Shown here piece after piece: positions 48,301 through 60,545 of a stretch of DNA of 64,000 bases. The notes under the pieces were generated by a model. The model saw only the letters and a list, made by a program, of their open reading frames with translations. It made no database searches and had not been told where the DNA came from. Within the stretch, counting starts at the first letter, position 1. Each line of letters starts with the position of its first letter. The position numbers and the translations under genes are program-made. This DNA is from Vitellaria paradoxa (Eukaryota > Streptophyta > Magnoliopsida > Ericales > Sapotaceae). Where the stretch lies: assembly GCA_019916065.1 (NCBI GenBank), contig CM034244.1:36212877-36276876 (forward strand). Reading direction: 5' to 3'.

Positions 48301-51300
48301 CAAAACTTCATTTTTGGCATATCTAATGCTCAGAATCCATGTACTCCTTAATGCGGTGCTTTAAACATTTATAAAGCCATTCATCCCTATTGGTTTTTAT
48401 TGTCAACATCTTCCCCCTTTGATCCATTATTGTTGGATTAAATCTGAGTTATTAAACCTCAAGCTTTACCATGACAACATTGATTCATGCACATCCAAGG
48501 TTCAATGCCATATTTCATATTTCTGTAGGTTAAATTCAATGTCCTTTTAACTCATCATATTTGAAAAATCAAACATATTTTATTTACTTCAATTCAACAA
48601 CTAGTTTGAAACCTCAACCCTATGAATTTACTTCAGTACTAACCGACTTATTACTTAGTGACACTACAACACTTTGGGATGATTAAACCATAAAGCGTCA
48701 ATCCCCAACCAAAGCATCATGTACAACAACTCTAACCCCAAAGCATAAAGCTTTAATAATCCTTCTCCTCAAACCATCCTCACCATCCCCCACTGTAGCT
48801 AAGTACAATCGATCACAAGTTTAGCTTTTCCTAACCTTGACCCATGCAGCACTCAGACACTCAACCCCTTATTGTAGTGCTGAAGTCACAAAGGAAGCAA
48901 ATACTCACAAAGGAAGCAAGCGAGGAAAACACACGAGAGAGTTTAGAAGAATACTCCACTAACTCACTTGAATGCTTAGAACTTGGATCATACAAATGAA
49001 CACTGCTTACCCTTTATTTATGCCACTCCACTTCCTCAATGGACAGTGGAGATTGATTTAATCCAACGTTTAGGATTATGCCTCTAGAATCCTCCGCCAT
49101 AATATTTAAGATATTTGCAAGACACAAATTTTAGAAAATTTTACAATTCTCAACAATATTTACAACACTTCAGAATATTTAAGACACTAACAACTCTACT
49201 AGATTCTAGAATATTGTAGAGAAACCTTGAGTACTCCTGTGGCTTCTTGAAAATTCTGGAGCCATCTAGAATACTCCAAACTATTCTAGGACATTCCGGA
49301 ACACCACAACAAAAGTAAGAACGCACTAGGTAATTCTCAAACCATGCCATGCTGGTGTCTAAATTAGTTTTTTCGAGTGCATGGAGTGATCTAAATTGGT
49401 GGGGCATGACAAATCTACCAAAGAGGCTAGTGAAACTACCTATTTCCCAAGTCTTGATCATTTCTCTTAAAAATAATATTCCAAGTAGCCATTCAATCCT
49501 ATTTCCCAATCTAATAGTAAATTAAGTTACATAATCTTCATTGTGTGATTTTTTCCATCCAACATGCAAGGATGACAATATGGAACCAATATCATTTCTT
49601 GGACAGACAAGGGGCTCCTCAAGTTTATTCCTGACCTGGATCTCCAAGTGGGAGAGCATATAGATTATTAACGTAGCACTTAGCCTGAGCAAATAGGTAA
49701 ACCTTAATTGTCAAAACATAATTTCACCCACATTGCAGCCTAACCAAAAGGTTTCCAGGTTCCTTGATAAATAAAGAACTTCAAAATTTATCAATTTAAG
49801 GTACCAAATGGATGACAAAGATGCATACCCCAAGCGAGTTGTGCTGTGGCCCTCCACCTGGGAAGCTTGTTTGAATGGGCAAATTTTGTAAACATACCTG
49901 AAGCAATATTTGCAATGTCCAAGAATATTAAATGAGAAGGCATAATGTTGAAATGTTCTAGCCACACAGGAAATAGGGAATTAAGAAGTTTGTAACTTGT
50001 TTTGCTTCATCTCAAAGCATTTATTGTAGAATGAATAGAACTCCTTCTCCGGACCTGTAATAATGAAGTTTGGGTTCAGATACAGAAGCAAAGCCAATAA
50101 CAATAAAACCTCTTCAATTAAAACTACACACAGCAGCATTAGTACAACTGTCTTTTGCTTCAGCTTACCAAAATCATGATCTAGCTTTTTTGTCAAACTT
50201 GATATTCTCGATTGGATTTTAGACAACTTGGCACTGGATTCATCATATTCTTTGCGTACACGAGCAGCCTCTACAAAAGCCAAACACAACACAACAGATA
50301 ACCATTTAAGTGTGTGTAATCATTTTTGTTTCCAAGAGCCAATAAACATAAAATTTCAGCTGCTACCTGATATATCCACAGGAGACTGGAAGAAATTTAC
50401 AGCTTGTAAAATATTCCGCACAGTTCGTTGGATCTTCTCCAACCAAGATGGATTGCTCGAGTCCATTATATCTGAACATTTAATGGGATGATTACGGGCT
50501 ACCATAATACTGGATCAGGTAATTGAAATTCTATGGGAATGCAGAAGCAGATGCAAACCTGACAAGTCTGACTCATCATCTGACATGGATTTGTATGGAG
50601 AACTGGAACTGGAATCGTCATGATTCTCCTCTCCAAAGTCTTCCATATGGCCTTCTTCATCACCACCACCATCATCATCGTCATCATCATTATCATCATC
50701 ATATTTATATCCTTGGCTGTCATCCTCGACTTCTGAATCATATCCTCCATATTCCTCATCATGTGTATCAGTTGGTGCCTCATCAGAGGTTTCATGTTTT
50801 TCATCTTTCACAGCATCACCTTCGTTAGTTTGTTGTGCTGTATTTTCTCCTGTCCAACGGGAAGCAACAAGACGACCCAACTCTTCCTTTGACAGTGACT
50901 CAATGTTTTCAGATGCATCATTCTCCTAAAAACACCACACGGGGCAAATATCCACCTTGAATTAGTTGAAAGGATCTAGGTATGCTAAGGTAAAAAGGAT
51001 GCCAAGCAACTAAATGCTATCATATAAAATTCCAATGAAATGTCAACACTGTATCTGGCACCTTCCAATTTCCAAAGGAGAAGAAATATTTACCCGAGGC
51101 AAAAAATATCCCCGAAGGTAACGCATTTCAAAATTATCAACATAGAAATTGCTCTTGGTATATTGTTGCTCAAAATTCCATTTTAAATAATCAGAATAGA
51201 GTCAATTTTTTCTCCACATGCAATCGAAATCCTCTTAACTTTCACATGCATAGATTGGTTCTTCAATGAGCCAATCACTAGACAATCAAATAATAGTAGT

Positions 51301-54300
51301 TATAAAGAACAAACAAAATAATAATTAAGTGTGATACAATTAATATTATTTTGTTGAGTCCATTTTCTAACAACTTAAAAAGCTTTTGAAATAATTGGTA
51401 ACTTAACATAATATCAAAACTTTGATTTCGGGAGATTGTGGGTTCAAGTCTCGTTATTAGTTTGATCCCCATTATTATTATGCACTTTGTTCGTCTGTGT
51501 TGGTGCATCTTGTAGTTTATATCTCCAATCCTAATGCAATTCTGAGTCATACAAAAGTGTTAAAATAACTTGATATACAATATTGGGCCTACTTCTTAAC
51601 AACTTAAGCTTCTAGGTCAATTGGTGACTCAACACATGTAATGAAGAGAACAAGGCATCATCATGCACTAACTTGATTTGCATTGAGATAAAAAAAAATT
51701 ATGTACATTCTAATATTCTAAAATTAATAATTTTTAAAAATAAAACAACCTACTATAAACCATGCCACAATTGATAATCTTTACAAGCCTGTATGTTGTT
51801 GGCACACACACTTCACTCATGTATGAGCCACTTTAATAATTCAAAAAAGACTTTGGAAGATATATACTATAGATATGAAAAAAACAAAACCACAGATATA
51901 TTATGCCATATTTTCTAAAACATGGTGTAACAAGCATGGGTTCATTGATTTTAATTTCGGTTCATAAACATGTTAATTCTCTTAACTCCTAATACAAACA
52001 TGGGAGTCCTAATTCAAATTTGTCAAAATTCCAATAATAAAAAACAAAGATCAAAATTTGAAATTCAACTATATATATAATGACAAATGAGCATTAGAAG
52101 TTCATCCATAAAATATGTGATGTTGTTTTGATAATTTTTTCCCCTCTTTTTTATTTTTTTTTTCTTTTTTGGTAACTGATAGATTTCATTCATTCAATTT
52201 TTATGTTTTTCTCATTTTCTACATGGACCTGTTTTCTTCCTTGGCCATTTAATTTTATACTTGCATAACTAGTTCCAACACTAGAAATTTTAGTTTTTCA
52301 TAATTATAAAACACCATTTGGTAAAAACACCATTTAATAAAATTTTGACATTTTCTTACAAATTGTCTTTTCCTCATGAATTCTATATCCTATTAGTATT
52401 TTCAATAATTCAATATAATGAAATTCACTCAACAAATGAAATCCCCTTTCTTTACTTCAAAATTAATATAAAGTCCAAGGTGCCATAATGTTGGTTAAAA
52501 CCATTACAAATATTCAAAAACAGTAACAGGACAAAACATAGACAACATTTGCAAGTGCTTCAAAATTTTTCATGATTACAGAATCCAATTTCTAGTACAT
52601 GTTAGCTGATGCACCAATGCCATCACACTGCAATTGTGTCTGTGGAGCCAACAGATACAGCAATTTAAAAAGTTGAATGGAAATTGAAAGATCTTTGTGC
52701 TTTCTTCACATCCTTTTGGTTCTTCCCTTGTAATCTAAGTCCCAAATTAAAAGTCCAACAAGGGTTTGGAGAGACCAAATTAATTCATATCCAAAACAAA
52801 ATCTACATGAATTGCTCAAATTGTGCATTAAATCACCTCTAGACTTCTAAGCCTACCATTTTAAAGAAAATCATGAAACCCGAACAAACATAAGTTCAAG
52901 AAATGACTCTCCAACTTGTCTCCAGGGTTTCCACCAAGAGACAAGGTTGGCATCTCTAAGTGAATTAATGCTCGATATTGGGTCCCATACTACATCAGGG
53001 CTGCAAGCAGAGGCAGCTGATGGCAATACTTCAGAATGCCTCTGCATTTAGGTGTTCATTGAAACCACCTCTTATCAGTTATCCTAGAAAAAACCTCTAT
53101 CTAAGCTGAGATAAAGTTTCATTTTGACCATTCCCAAATCCTGCAATGCAAAAACCTCATGCACTATGTTGCCATAAGACAGTCTTGTCTACCTTTTTCA
53201 ATAACATTGGACCAGCATTACATGGACTCTTCTATTTCCCCCAATGTACCCATATTCACCAGATATGACAAGGGTAAGGGTATTGGATATGTGTTCGACA
53301 CCCGTACCCAAACTAAATACTTGGATCCTCTAATTTTTAATAATCTTAAAAATCTAACAGTTACATTTAATGATGAAGAAAATTTTCTAATATTTTATAT
53401 AGAAGGAAGATTAGAATCTCATTTCTTTCCTTTAATACCTCCAAAGAATGACGTATAACAGGACAATTAGGTTGCTTGCAACTACGAGCCTAGTACTTCA
53501 TTAAGCAACCTTTGTCCAAAAACCAGGCTCATCAGTAATATCTCAAAAGGTCTCTAAAGTTTCTATGTATTGTTAGACAATCACTGACAAGTAAAAGGTT
53601 TCTCTTTGTGACATGCATCACAGGCTAGTTTTAATCCATGATGTGACAAAGGAGTCCACGAAGTTGGAAAACTGAGATAGGTATAGCTGAAATGAATTGA
53701 TAACTGGAGCACGATAGAGAATTTAAATTCAGTTTCATGTTAGAAGGTAGACTGCTTACAATGCCAGGACCAGATTCCTCTGCAGCTGGAGACTCTTCCT
53801 CCTTCTTAGCAGCACCCTACGGTAACATGGATCTAAGCTGTCAATATCTTATGTGTATCCTCTTCAATAAAGAATTTAGATTCATATACAAGGTACCCTG
53901 CTTACAGTGCCAGGACCAGATTTATCTGCGGCTAGAGACTCTTCCTCTTTCTTTGCAGCAACCTGTAAGGATGCGGAAATATGGATCTAAAATGTCAAAC
54001 TTCTTCAATAAAATTATAACTTCCATCTAAGGAATCTTCATTCACCTCTTGTACATCATTCTTTGGAGGTCTATTTCCAGAATTATCAGTATGTTCAGCT
54101 TCATCTACAGAATCACGGGGGTATTCTCCCGCATCCTATCAGAAGAAGTGAAATGTGAGAATCAAAATAAAGGACACCCAAAAAGAATATTTGCATTAAA
54201 AGAGAATATTTACCTGAATCCCATACGGATCACAGCCCACGGGCTGGATGTAAATAAAACATATTTGGATAAAGACCAAACACAACGCCCAAAAAGAATA

Positions 54301-57300
54301 TTTGCATTAAAAGAGAATATTGACCTTACAGATCACAGCCCATGGGCAATAGATGCATATAAAAGGTATTTGGATAAAGCCCAAACACAAGTGAGGAAAT
54401 TAAAATAAAGGACACCCAAAAAGAATATTTGCATTAAAAGAGAATATTTACCTGAATCCCATACGGATCACAGCCCACGGGCTGGATGTAAATAAAACAT
54501 ATTTGGATAAAGACCAAACACAACGCCCAAAAAGAATATTTGCATTAAAAGAGAATATTGACCTTACAGATCACAGCCCATGGGTAATAGATGCATATAA
54601 AAGGTATTTGGATAAAGCCCAAACACAAGTGAGGAAATTCAAAGAATAAAAGTGACAAGGACTTTGAGCAAGACTTAATTAACAATCAAAGGGTTATTAA
54701 TATCATTGTAACTATCAATGGTGCTTCACTATTTTTCTTTTTCTTTTTTTCTTTTTTTTTTTGGGGGGGGGGGGTAAATATCAATAGTGCTTCACTATAT
54801 TTTCATGAACCATTAGATACAACAATAAAATAATGAAGCTACAAAGATAAGCAGCACTCATCTATTCTCATTTTTGGAGCAAGTTTTCGCACATGATAAG
54901 ATTCAGGTTTTACTTCATAAATCTCTGAAGAAATTGCAGCATTATCTTAACACCAAACTAGCTTATAAAGAAAATTCTCAACACGAATCTTATCTTTAAA
55001 AATTGTCAAAAAATGCCCTTGGAAATTTAAATTCTTTTAATAAGGAAAATATGACCTTCCCCGAACAATGCAATGCGGAAGGCTTGTGCACTAAGTCACC
55101 CTTTTTTTACTGCTTTTTTACAAGGGAACTATTATATTTATTAAAGTCACCTTCTCCTTATTTTTAGAATAAAAATATGATTTTCTTTGACGAACGACTT
55201 GTTCAAATCCTAGACTTGTGGCTGCAAGAAGGCAGAGGTGTATTATCACAAGTTTCTGTTGGAGGGTCTGGAGCGCTGCAGGATTCCCAAGCATGGAGAA
55301 TACCTAGGAGTAAGTCCTGCAGCTATGGGGATAGCAAGTGATGCCACCTAGTGGAATGCTATGCATGGAAGTCGGGAGCTCTCTCTCCCCCTCTGTGTGG
55401 GCAGGTATGTAGGTGGGCGCAAGCAGATGCACACAAGAGAGGATAACAGAAATATGCATGCAAAGCCAAGGACTTAGAACCACCTGAAGGTCCAATTATG
55501 AGTGATTCAAAATAAAGCAACCAGAGGATTCAGTTCCTTATTCAGGCCTTCCTTTTGATTAGCCATTCATACCTTTAAGCTAAGTCAGTAGTTCCTGTTA
55601 GCATTACTAGCACAGACACATGTATGCATATGCAGCATATCACGCAGACTACCATACTCTATTTACTTCTTATTTTCATTTTTATCACTTTGTTGGAATT
55701 TTTTTTTTTTTTTTTGGTGCATGTCGGTGAATCGAATATTTTTTTTTTTCATAGCTGAACTCTTGGGTTGAATTTCCCTTTTTTTTTTTCTTTTCCACAC
55801 ATTTGTTGTTATGTAGCCAAACCTAACAAGAGAAAAGTGGACCTGATCAAAATCAACTCAATCTTGCAATGCTATGATGGTAACGATGGACAGTGTTGGA
55901 GCTGAGAGATACAGGGTCAACAGGACTTGAGCTAAGCTTGAACAAAATTCTAAGCAAACAGCCTACGCTCGATTATAGGCCTGCCCAACTTGCACCACCG
56001 AGTTGACAATCTGGCAGAGCCTACATTGAGTTTGAAACTTTCCCATGCTTGATCCTACAAATATCTATTCGAATGATTATGATCGTTGTACCTACCAAAA
56101 AATTGATTATGATGGCCATCTGTCCAAGATTCACATTTGTTTTAATAAAATAGTACTACAACACCCTAGTCATACATCGGTGCAGCTTTTAATATCCACT
56201 TGGATGTTCGATTTGCACAAGAAGCATTAGAAGGAACCAAATCCCCCATAAATGGTGACCATAAAAGAAAGGTTCTAAAGAAGATTCTATCAAGGTGAGT
56301 GGCAGTTCTCACACAATAGATTGGGGGATCCTCTTTGTATTGATGGAGCATCCAGAAGGAGAAAAGCACACTTTTTGAGGAGGTGAATGAACTCACACCT
56401 AGAAAGACGATAATGCTCAACCCATTCCATCGTTTCGATGGCAGGAATTTTCCAAAAACTATTTCCTATGGAGATTCAGAACAAGCTTGATGAAAGGCCT
56501 CCACTTCAGGCTTCGAGGTTTAATGTTTTGGAGGGAGTGTAGTTTTGTTTGTTCCTGTATACTTGATATAGCCAAACTGCAACCCCCCCCCCTCAAAAAA
56601 AAAAAAAACAAGAAAAAATGTGTCACAATCTGACCTTTTGGTATAAGTCATGCTCGTGATACTTTGGATGTCAGCACATGAGGTGGCACAAAAAGTTGAG
56701 GGCATTTGTGCTTGCTAGTAGGCTGTAGGCTTGCGGACTTGCCAGGAGTGGCACTTTGGTAATTTCGGGAAACTTTGCCTCTGGAGGGTGTTGGCATTTT
56801 TTCAATACATTTATAATTTGGCTTACATGTCTATGAATCCATAACAATTGAAAGATTGAGAATCAGAGGTGCATGGAATTTTCTAGAGCTAGTATAAGCC
56901 CTTGAGTAGGGGTGGTGTTTCCTCCCATAATCTAGAAGAATGTTAAGAAAATATATATGTGGGGGGACCAGGTGTTGGCTTTACCTCTCCCATGTGCTTG
57001 CCTCTTTACTTGCACTAAATGAGCACCCCATGTAAGAAGCACGAGGATTGGCCACTAGCACCCTAGAGTGGGGTGGCAATAGTGGTCCCTGCTAAGGCGA
57101 AGTCGGGCAGCATCAGTACCACAAGGGCTTGGTGTCCAATGTGTATGGAACATGGAGGTTGTGGGTGTGCATCCATTATGCCCCAATTATATCCTACTTG
57201 GTGCACCTCCCCATAACTAATTAGGCTATTGGTGTGCCTTGGTGCTTTCACATAGCTTGGTGGGTTGTAGTATGGCACACCTTTGTGTCAATGATTTTTA

Positions 57301-58861
57301 GTTAAGGCACTAGTGCGGTGAGACATTAAGTTTGTGGCATTCGAAGAACCTTGACATTGAACCTGGCTATTAGTGTGCCTTAAGTGAAAGTTATTGGACG
57401 GTTGACACACTACATCAAGACCGAATATGTCAAATTGTGACGCTTTGGCACTCTGTTGGAATGATACTTGTCAAAAACTAAAAATAAATAAAAATAGATG
57501 CACACATTTAGATTAATTTGTCTAGCTACACTTCAAGCATCAAAAATTAACCAAGAACCAGTCTAACCTGATCCGAAGGAGAGTCCTCCAATAGTCCAAT
57601 TTTATCATCATTTGTATTTTCAACAGGCTTTCCTTGGCTGGAAGCTTCTTCCACAACTTTGCTTTTCTCTTTAAGAGCATCCTCAGCTTCTTTCTTTTCC
57701 TTCTCTTCTTTTTCTTTCTGCAAACGCTCTTTCTCCTCTGCTTTTTCTATCTGTTCCTTATGCTCTACATGGACAAAGCAAAAGGTCAATTATTTAAAAA
57801 GTCTCATATAACTGAAAACAAAAAGCAAAATAGAGAAGGGAAAAAAAAAAAAGCATTCAACTTATACCCTTGAACATAAATATATTACAATAAGCTCAAA
57901 CATCATGTTGGCTGCCAACAGTCAAGTTAAAAAAAAAAATTGATCCATTTACAGGATCAAAACAGTGTAATGTAGGACAATTCTACATTTTCAGTTCTGA
58001 GAATGAAAGAATTTCATAAATTTTACTATCATGAGTAACTTTAGTAAGTAAAGAGAAAAAAAAGAATCTATTGCCCATTTTAAAAGGAAGATTATCAGAA
58101 GGGAAATAAAATATAAAAAAATGCGTCAGAATAAGTTTTTAACAGTATGGCATCCATTTCCTCACATCGCTATTCCCCTTTTGTGCACAAGAGATGGCCC
58201 ATTATCAACCGATCAACTCAAATCTCTTAGCAATCCTATAGATCTAATCAATTAGCTCATTATAAAAAAAAAGTGAATAACATGTTTCATGTGGGGTGGG
58301 TTTTTTTTTTTGGGGGGGGGGGGGGGGTTCAACGTAGAATGAAGAGTAGGAGGGAGGTATTGCAATGGGCCACATATACGGTAGGTTGAATCTCTAAGCA
58401 TAAACGGAGTGGTAGTTCGATTGTTGAAAGACTGTTACCTGCAACACGGTTCACTATAGTACTCAATACGTGTATGGGAACTCAACATAATATTTGTTAG
58501 ATATGCAGTACAGTATGGCTAGAAAATTAGGCTTGTAAATGAGCCGAGCCCGAATGAACTCGACTCGTTTACTAAAAGAGCCCACAATTAATGATAGCAT
58601 ACTGAATTAACAAAAACATACCCTTAAGCTGTTGAACAAGCCCCTTAAGTATTTTCTCCTCATTTTTCAACTTTGACAATTCTGCCTCGTCTTTAGCTAC
58701 TGCATGCTTTGCTTGTTCAACTTCCTGCTTTCGCAAAATTGCTCCTTCCTGATAAGTTACAATCTTTTTCCTCAACTTATCTCTAGCAACTTTTCCAGCC
58801 TCCCAACATGTATTTGTGCACTTCACTTTACCATCATACTCATCACTACCATCACAGCAAT
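45315..58861 (-). CDS. PSL4: Glucosidase II subunit beta, C-terminal 534 residues (14 exons, N-terminus missing)
   Basis: Non-catalytic ER subunit that, with the alpha subunit, trims the inner glucoses of N-glycans in the calnexin cycle. Exons (minus): 58861-58622, 57764-57568, 54135-54046, 53962-53906, 53816-53760, 50925-50559, 50471-50367, 50270-50169, 50054-49997, 49897-49829, 46486-46399, 45731-45670, 45521-45470, 45377-45315. All phases join. Order: the end of the cysteine-rich LDLa-like domain ([14 protein letters not shown]), a coiled coil ([40 protein letters not shown]), then an acidic region with [12 protein letters not shown] and a D/E-rich tract. Next is the MRH lectin domain ([58 protein letters not shown]). 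The final residues GHDEL-stop are an ER retrieval signal. The first exon here starts mid-codon after a GCAG acceptor, so about 100 residues (signal peptide, first LDLa unit) lie beyond 64000 or were not found. Symbol follows Arabidopsis PSL4. Confidence 0.93.
47391..48150 (+). mobile_element. Possible LTR fragment in a glucosidase II beta intron
   Basis: TGATAAGTGCTCAATATTG at 47391 resembles the starts of some plant LTRs, and the following 700 bases differ in composition from the surrounding intron. I found no matching end or target duplication, so it may be truncated. Confidence 0.3.
48885..49165 (-). mobile_element. Possible Copia-type LTR remnant
   Basis: Read on the minus strand, TGTTGAGAATTGTAAAA (about 49157) is followed by GGCATAAATAAAGGG (about 49015) and a TCTCTCGTGTGTTTTC stretch. 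This resembles a Ty1/copia LTR with its TATA region. The end near 48888 (CTTCAGCA) is not supported by a duplication. Confidence 0.3.
50640..50706 (-). repeat. Trinucleotide-rich acidic coding tract in glucosidase II beta
   Basis: Minus-strand GAT-rich repeats encode [17 protein letters not shown] in the acidic region. Repeats are in frame and probably length variable. Confidence 0.85.
51330..51640 (+). mobile_element. Retroelement or SINE remnant with tRNA-like box
   Basis: TTCTAACAACTTAAAAAGC (51367) and TTCTTAACAACTTAAGC (51593) start two related pieces. The first has GGGTTCAAGTCTCG at about 51440 (B-box-like) and AACATAATATCAAAAC, close to the initiator-tRNA primer-binding phrase of plant Copia elements. 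Degenerate; class uncertain. Confidence 0.35.
53159..53458 (+). other. Unrecognised 99-codon open frame in an intron
   Basis: Plus-strand frame inside the 2.8-kb glucosidase intron, antisense to the gene. The product includes [20 protein letters not shown] and is not low complexity, unlike other chance frames here. I do not recognise it. It may be a fragment of an old mobile element. Confidence 0.25.
53740..54000 (-). repeat. Tandem duplication of a 57-bp coding exon with flanking intron
   Basis: Two copies of about 140 bp each contain one exon of the glucosidase gene. Exon 53962-53906 encodes [19 protein letters not shown] and exon 53816-53760 encodes [19 protein letters not shown]. Both have AG acceptors, GTAAGC donors and phase 0 borders. 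Flanking intron words (CTTCTTCAATAAA, ATGGATCTAA) are shared as well. Confidence 0.9.
54164..54640. repeat. 238-bp near-perfect tandem duplication built from two 118-bp half units
   Basis: Units 54164-54401 and 54402-54640 are almost identical. Each consists of two diverged halves sharing AAAAAGAATATTTGCATTAA and GATCACAGCCCA(C/T)GGG. Located in the intron between glucosidase exons 2 and 3 of this window, 29 bp upstream (in transcript sense) of an acceptor. The minus strand of each unit contains GATTCAG/GTAAATATTC, a good donor-like site. Confidence 0.9.
54752..54774. repeat. T11/G12 homopolymer junction
   Basis: Eleven T followed directly by twelve G, in a glucosidase intron 110 bp beyond the 238-bp tandem duplication. 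Confidence 0.9.
54775..57567. other. Glucosidase II beta intron sequence, no gene
   Basis: Only short random open frames (55304-55495, 56045-56230, 56166-56420, 57063-57278). Includes poly(T) tracts at 55699-55747 and C10/A14 at 56583-56608. Nothing recognisable. Confidence 0.4.
58301..58327. repeat. T11/G16 homopolymer junction
   Basis: Eleven T followed directly by sixteen G, in the intron between the first two glucosidase exons of this window. Confidence 0.9.
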
Positions 58862-59094
58862 CTGCTAACCAAGGGCACGCCAAAAATAAAAATATTACTA
58901 ATGCAAACAATAGTAGGAACGCTAAAATTTATAATGCAATTATGGAAATATCTACAATTACAAATCTCATTAAAACACTTATCAAAATTTTGGAAACAAA
59001 CGCAATATACGACAAAAGTTTCAGCATAATAATTTCATTAAAAAGAAAGAAAGTTCTTTTGGTGCCTTGTATTAAAGAACGCAATGAATAAGAT

Positions 59095-59420
59095 CAACTT
59101 TATTTTCATTGTAAATTGGCAGTTGAGACGTGGAACTTCATGTTGAACATATTTGGAGTGTCTTGAATATTTTCTAGGTTTATTTGGAAATTCTATCACT
59201 GTTGGAGTGGATCTAAGATTGGTGATAGGAGAAAGGAGGTGTGGTTGACAACAAAACTATGTTTTATGTGGTATTTATGGGCCCGAAGAAATATGCCTGC
59301 CTTCAAAAATATCAAGGAATGTTACCCTGTGTACTTAACAAAAAAAGAACAACAAGGAATACAACCTTGTGAAAATTACTACATGATTGGGAAGTTGAGG
59401 TCTTTGAAGAATACCTTCAA
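59095..59420 (+). mobile_element. LINE ORF2 3' fragment
   Basis: The plus strand reads FHCKLAVETWNFMLNIFGVS, a break, then VWLTTKLCFMWYLWARRN. This matches the C-terminal zinc-binding (zf-RVT) and tail order of plant LINE ORF2 proteins (HC..A...W......G, then ...P.C..W..W.ERN). Degraded by stops. Confidence 0.6.
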
Positions 59421-59743
59421 GCATTTACTTGGCCAAAAATAGGGGGAGTGGATGAGGATTTTATGCAGTGGGTTGAATCTAAAGATGACAAGTTTAGGGC
59501 GAAATCCTTCAAGTGGGCACTCATAGGAAAGGGTGCAAATAATTAAATGTGGTATTGGTTAAGGTTAAAGGCCTTATAAAAGTGGTATTGTTTGTTTGTG
59601 TGCTCATAAAGATCAGATACTGACAATAGATTATTTAATCAGAAGAAGGTTGTTGATTACTTGGTGCTATATATATAAAAGTGGGAGTATATATATATAC
59701 TTTTTTAGTCCATCGTGTTAGAAGTTAACCAAGGAGCTATGGT

Positions 59744-60195
59744 CATAGTTCAAAGTATCATCCGAGATGTATCGAAATTGATGGACTGCGCAATGAAATC
59801 TCAGCCCCCATCAAAGAAATGCGTCAAAAATAGTCATCTTGCTTTGTCACGGTTGAGACAAGCTGACATTTTGTCGATACACTGATACAACTAACTGTCG
59901 CGGCGAGAAATTGGCGAGACAAACGATTTCTCAGTGATTTGTGTAAAAGAGAAAAAAAAAAAGAGTTAGCTTATTCGCATGTTATAAGTAGTTATCTAAT
60001 GTTTAGTAAAAGAATTACTATATTTTTTATCATATAATATATCCATTTTATTATTTAGAATTTTTTTATATTTTTTTATTTTTTAAATTAAAAAAATAAA
60101 ATATTACATATCGCTTGATATCACGATGCGACACCGCGACTGTATAAAAATTTCTCAAGCCGATACAGCGGCTGTGACTGCGAATTTGAACCATG
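59744..60195. mobile_element. Short TIR element with 8-bp target duplication
   Basis: Perfect 8-bp duplication GCTATGGT (59736-59743 and 60196-60203). Ends CATAGTTCAAAGTATC and, in complement, CATGGTTCAAATTCGC. 452 bp, non-coding, with several GCGAC/GTCGC words inside. The 8-bp duplication fits hAT; a MULE with a mutated ninth base is an alternative. Confidence 0.8.
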
Positions 60196-60203
60196 GCTAT
60201 GGT

Positions 60204-60545
60204 TGCTCATCCTCACATCATTTAGGGTGTCTTAGGTTTTCCCAAACAGGGTGTTTGATGTTGTGCAAAGTTCGCAAGGGGGTGTGGTGGAGAGAAAAAT
60301 GAGAAGGCAATGATGATGCCCCTTTTTGCTTGTCGTAGCTTATCTTGGGTGGACGAGAACAGAATTTTCAAGGAGTTAAGAGTATTGTATAATTAAAAAG
60401 TTCTCTCGTGTCCCTTTTGTCTAGTTGGCTTTAAGGGAGCTAGGCTAGGTTGGACCTAACTTGAATCAATTTTTGAATTTTATTGAAAATATACATCTAG
60501 AAAGAGTTTTAGAGATGGAGGTAGTTTGTATAGTATATCTTTCTC
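60204..60545 (+). mobile_element. LINE 3' fragment, left arm of an inverted pair
   Basis: Contains a plus-strand remnant of RVFDVVQSSQGGVVERKM and then PFCLS, followed by a 3' tail ending TTTTATTGAAAATATACATC and GGAGGTAGTTTG. It matches the next element in reverse complement over roughly 200 bp. Confidence 0.6.

Noticed and set aside
49150..49509. 119-codon minus-strand open frame in a glucosidase intron
   Set aside because: No recognisable domain, within repeat-like sequence with many TTCTAGAATATT words, and bypassed by the exon phases on both sides.
57634..57873. Plus-strand frame rich in Phe and Leu
   Set aside because: Antisense of the Glu/Lys coiled-coil exon of glucosidase II beta.
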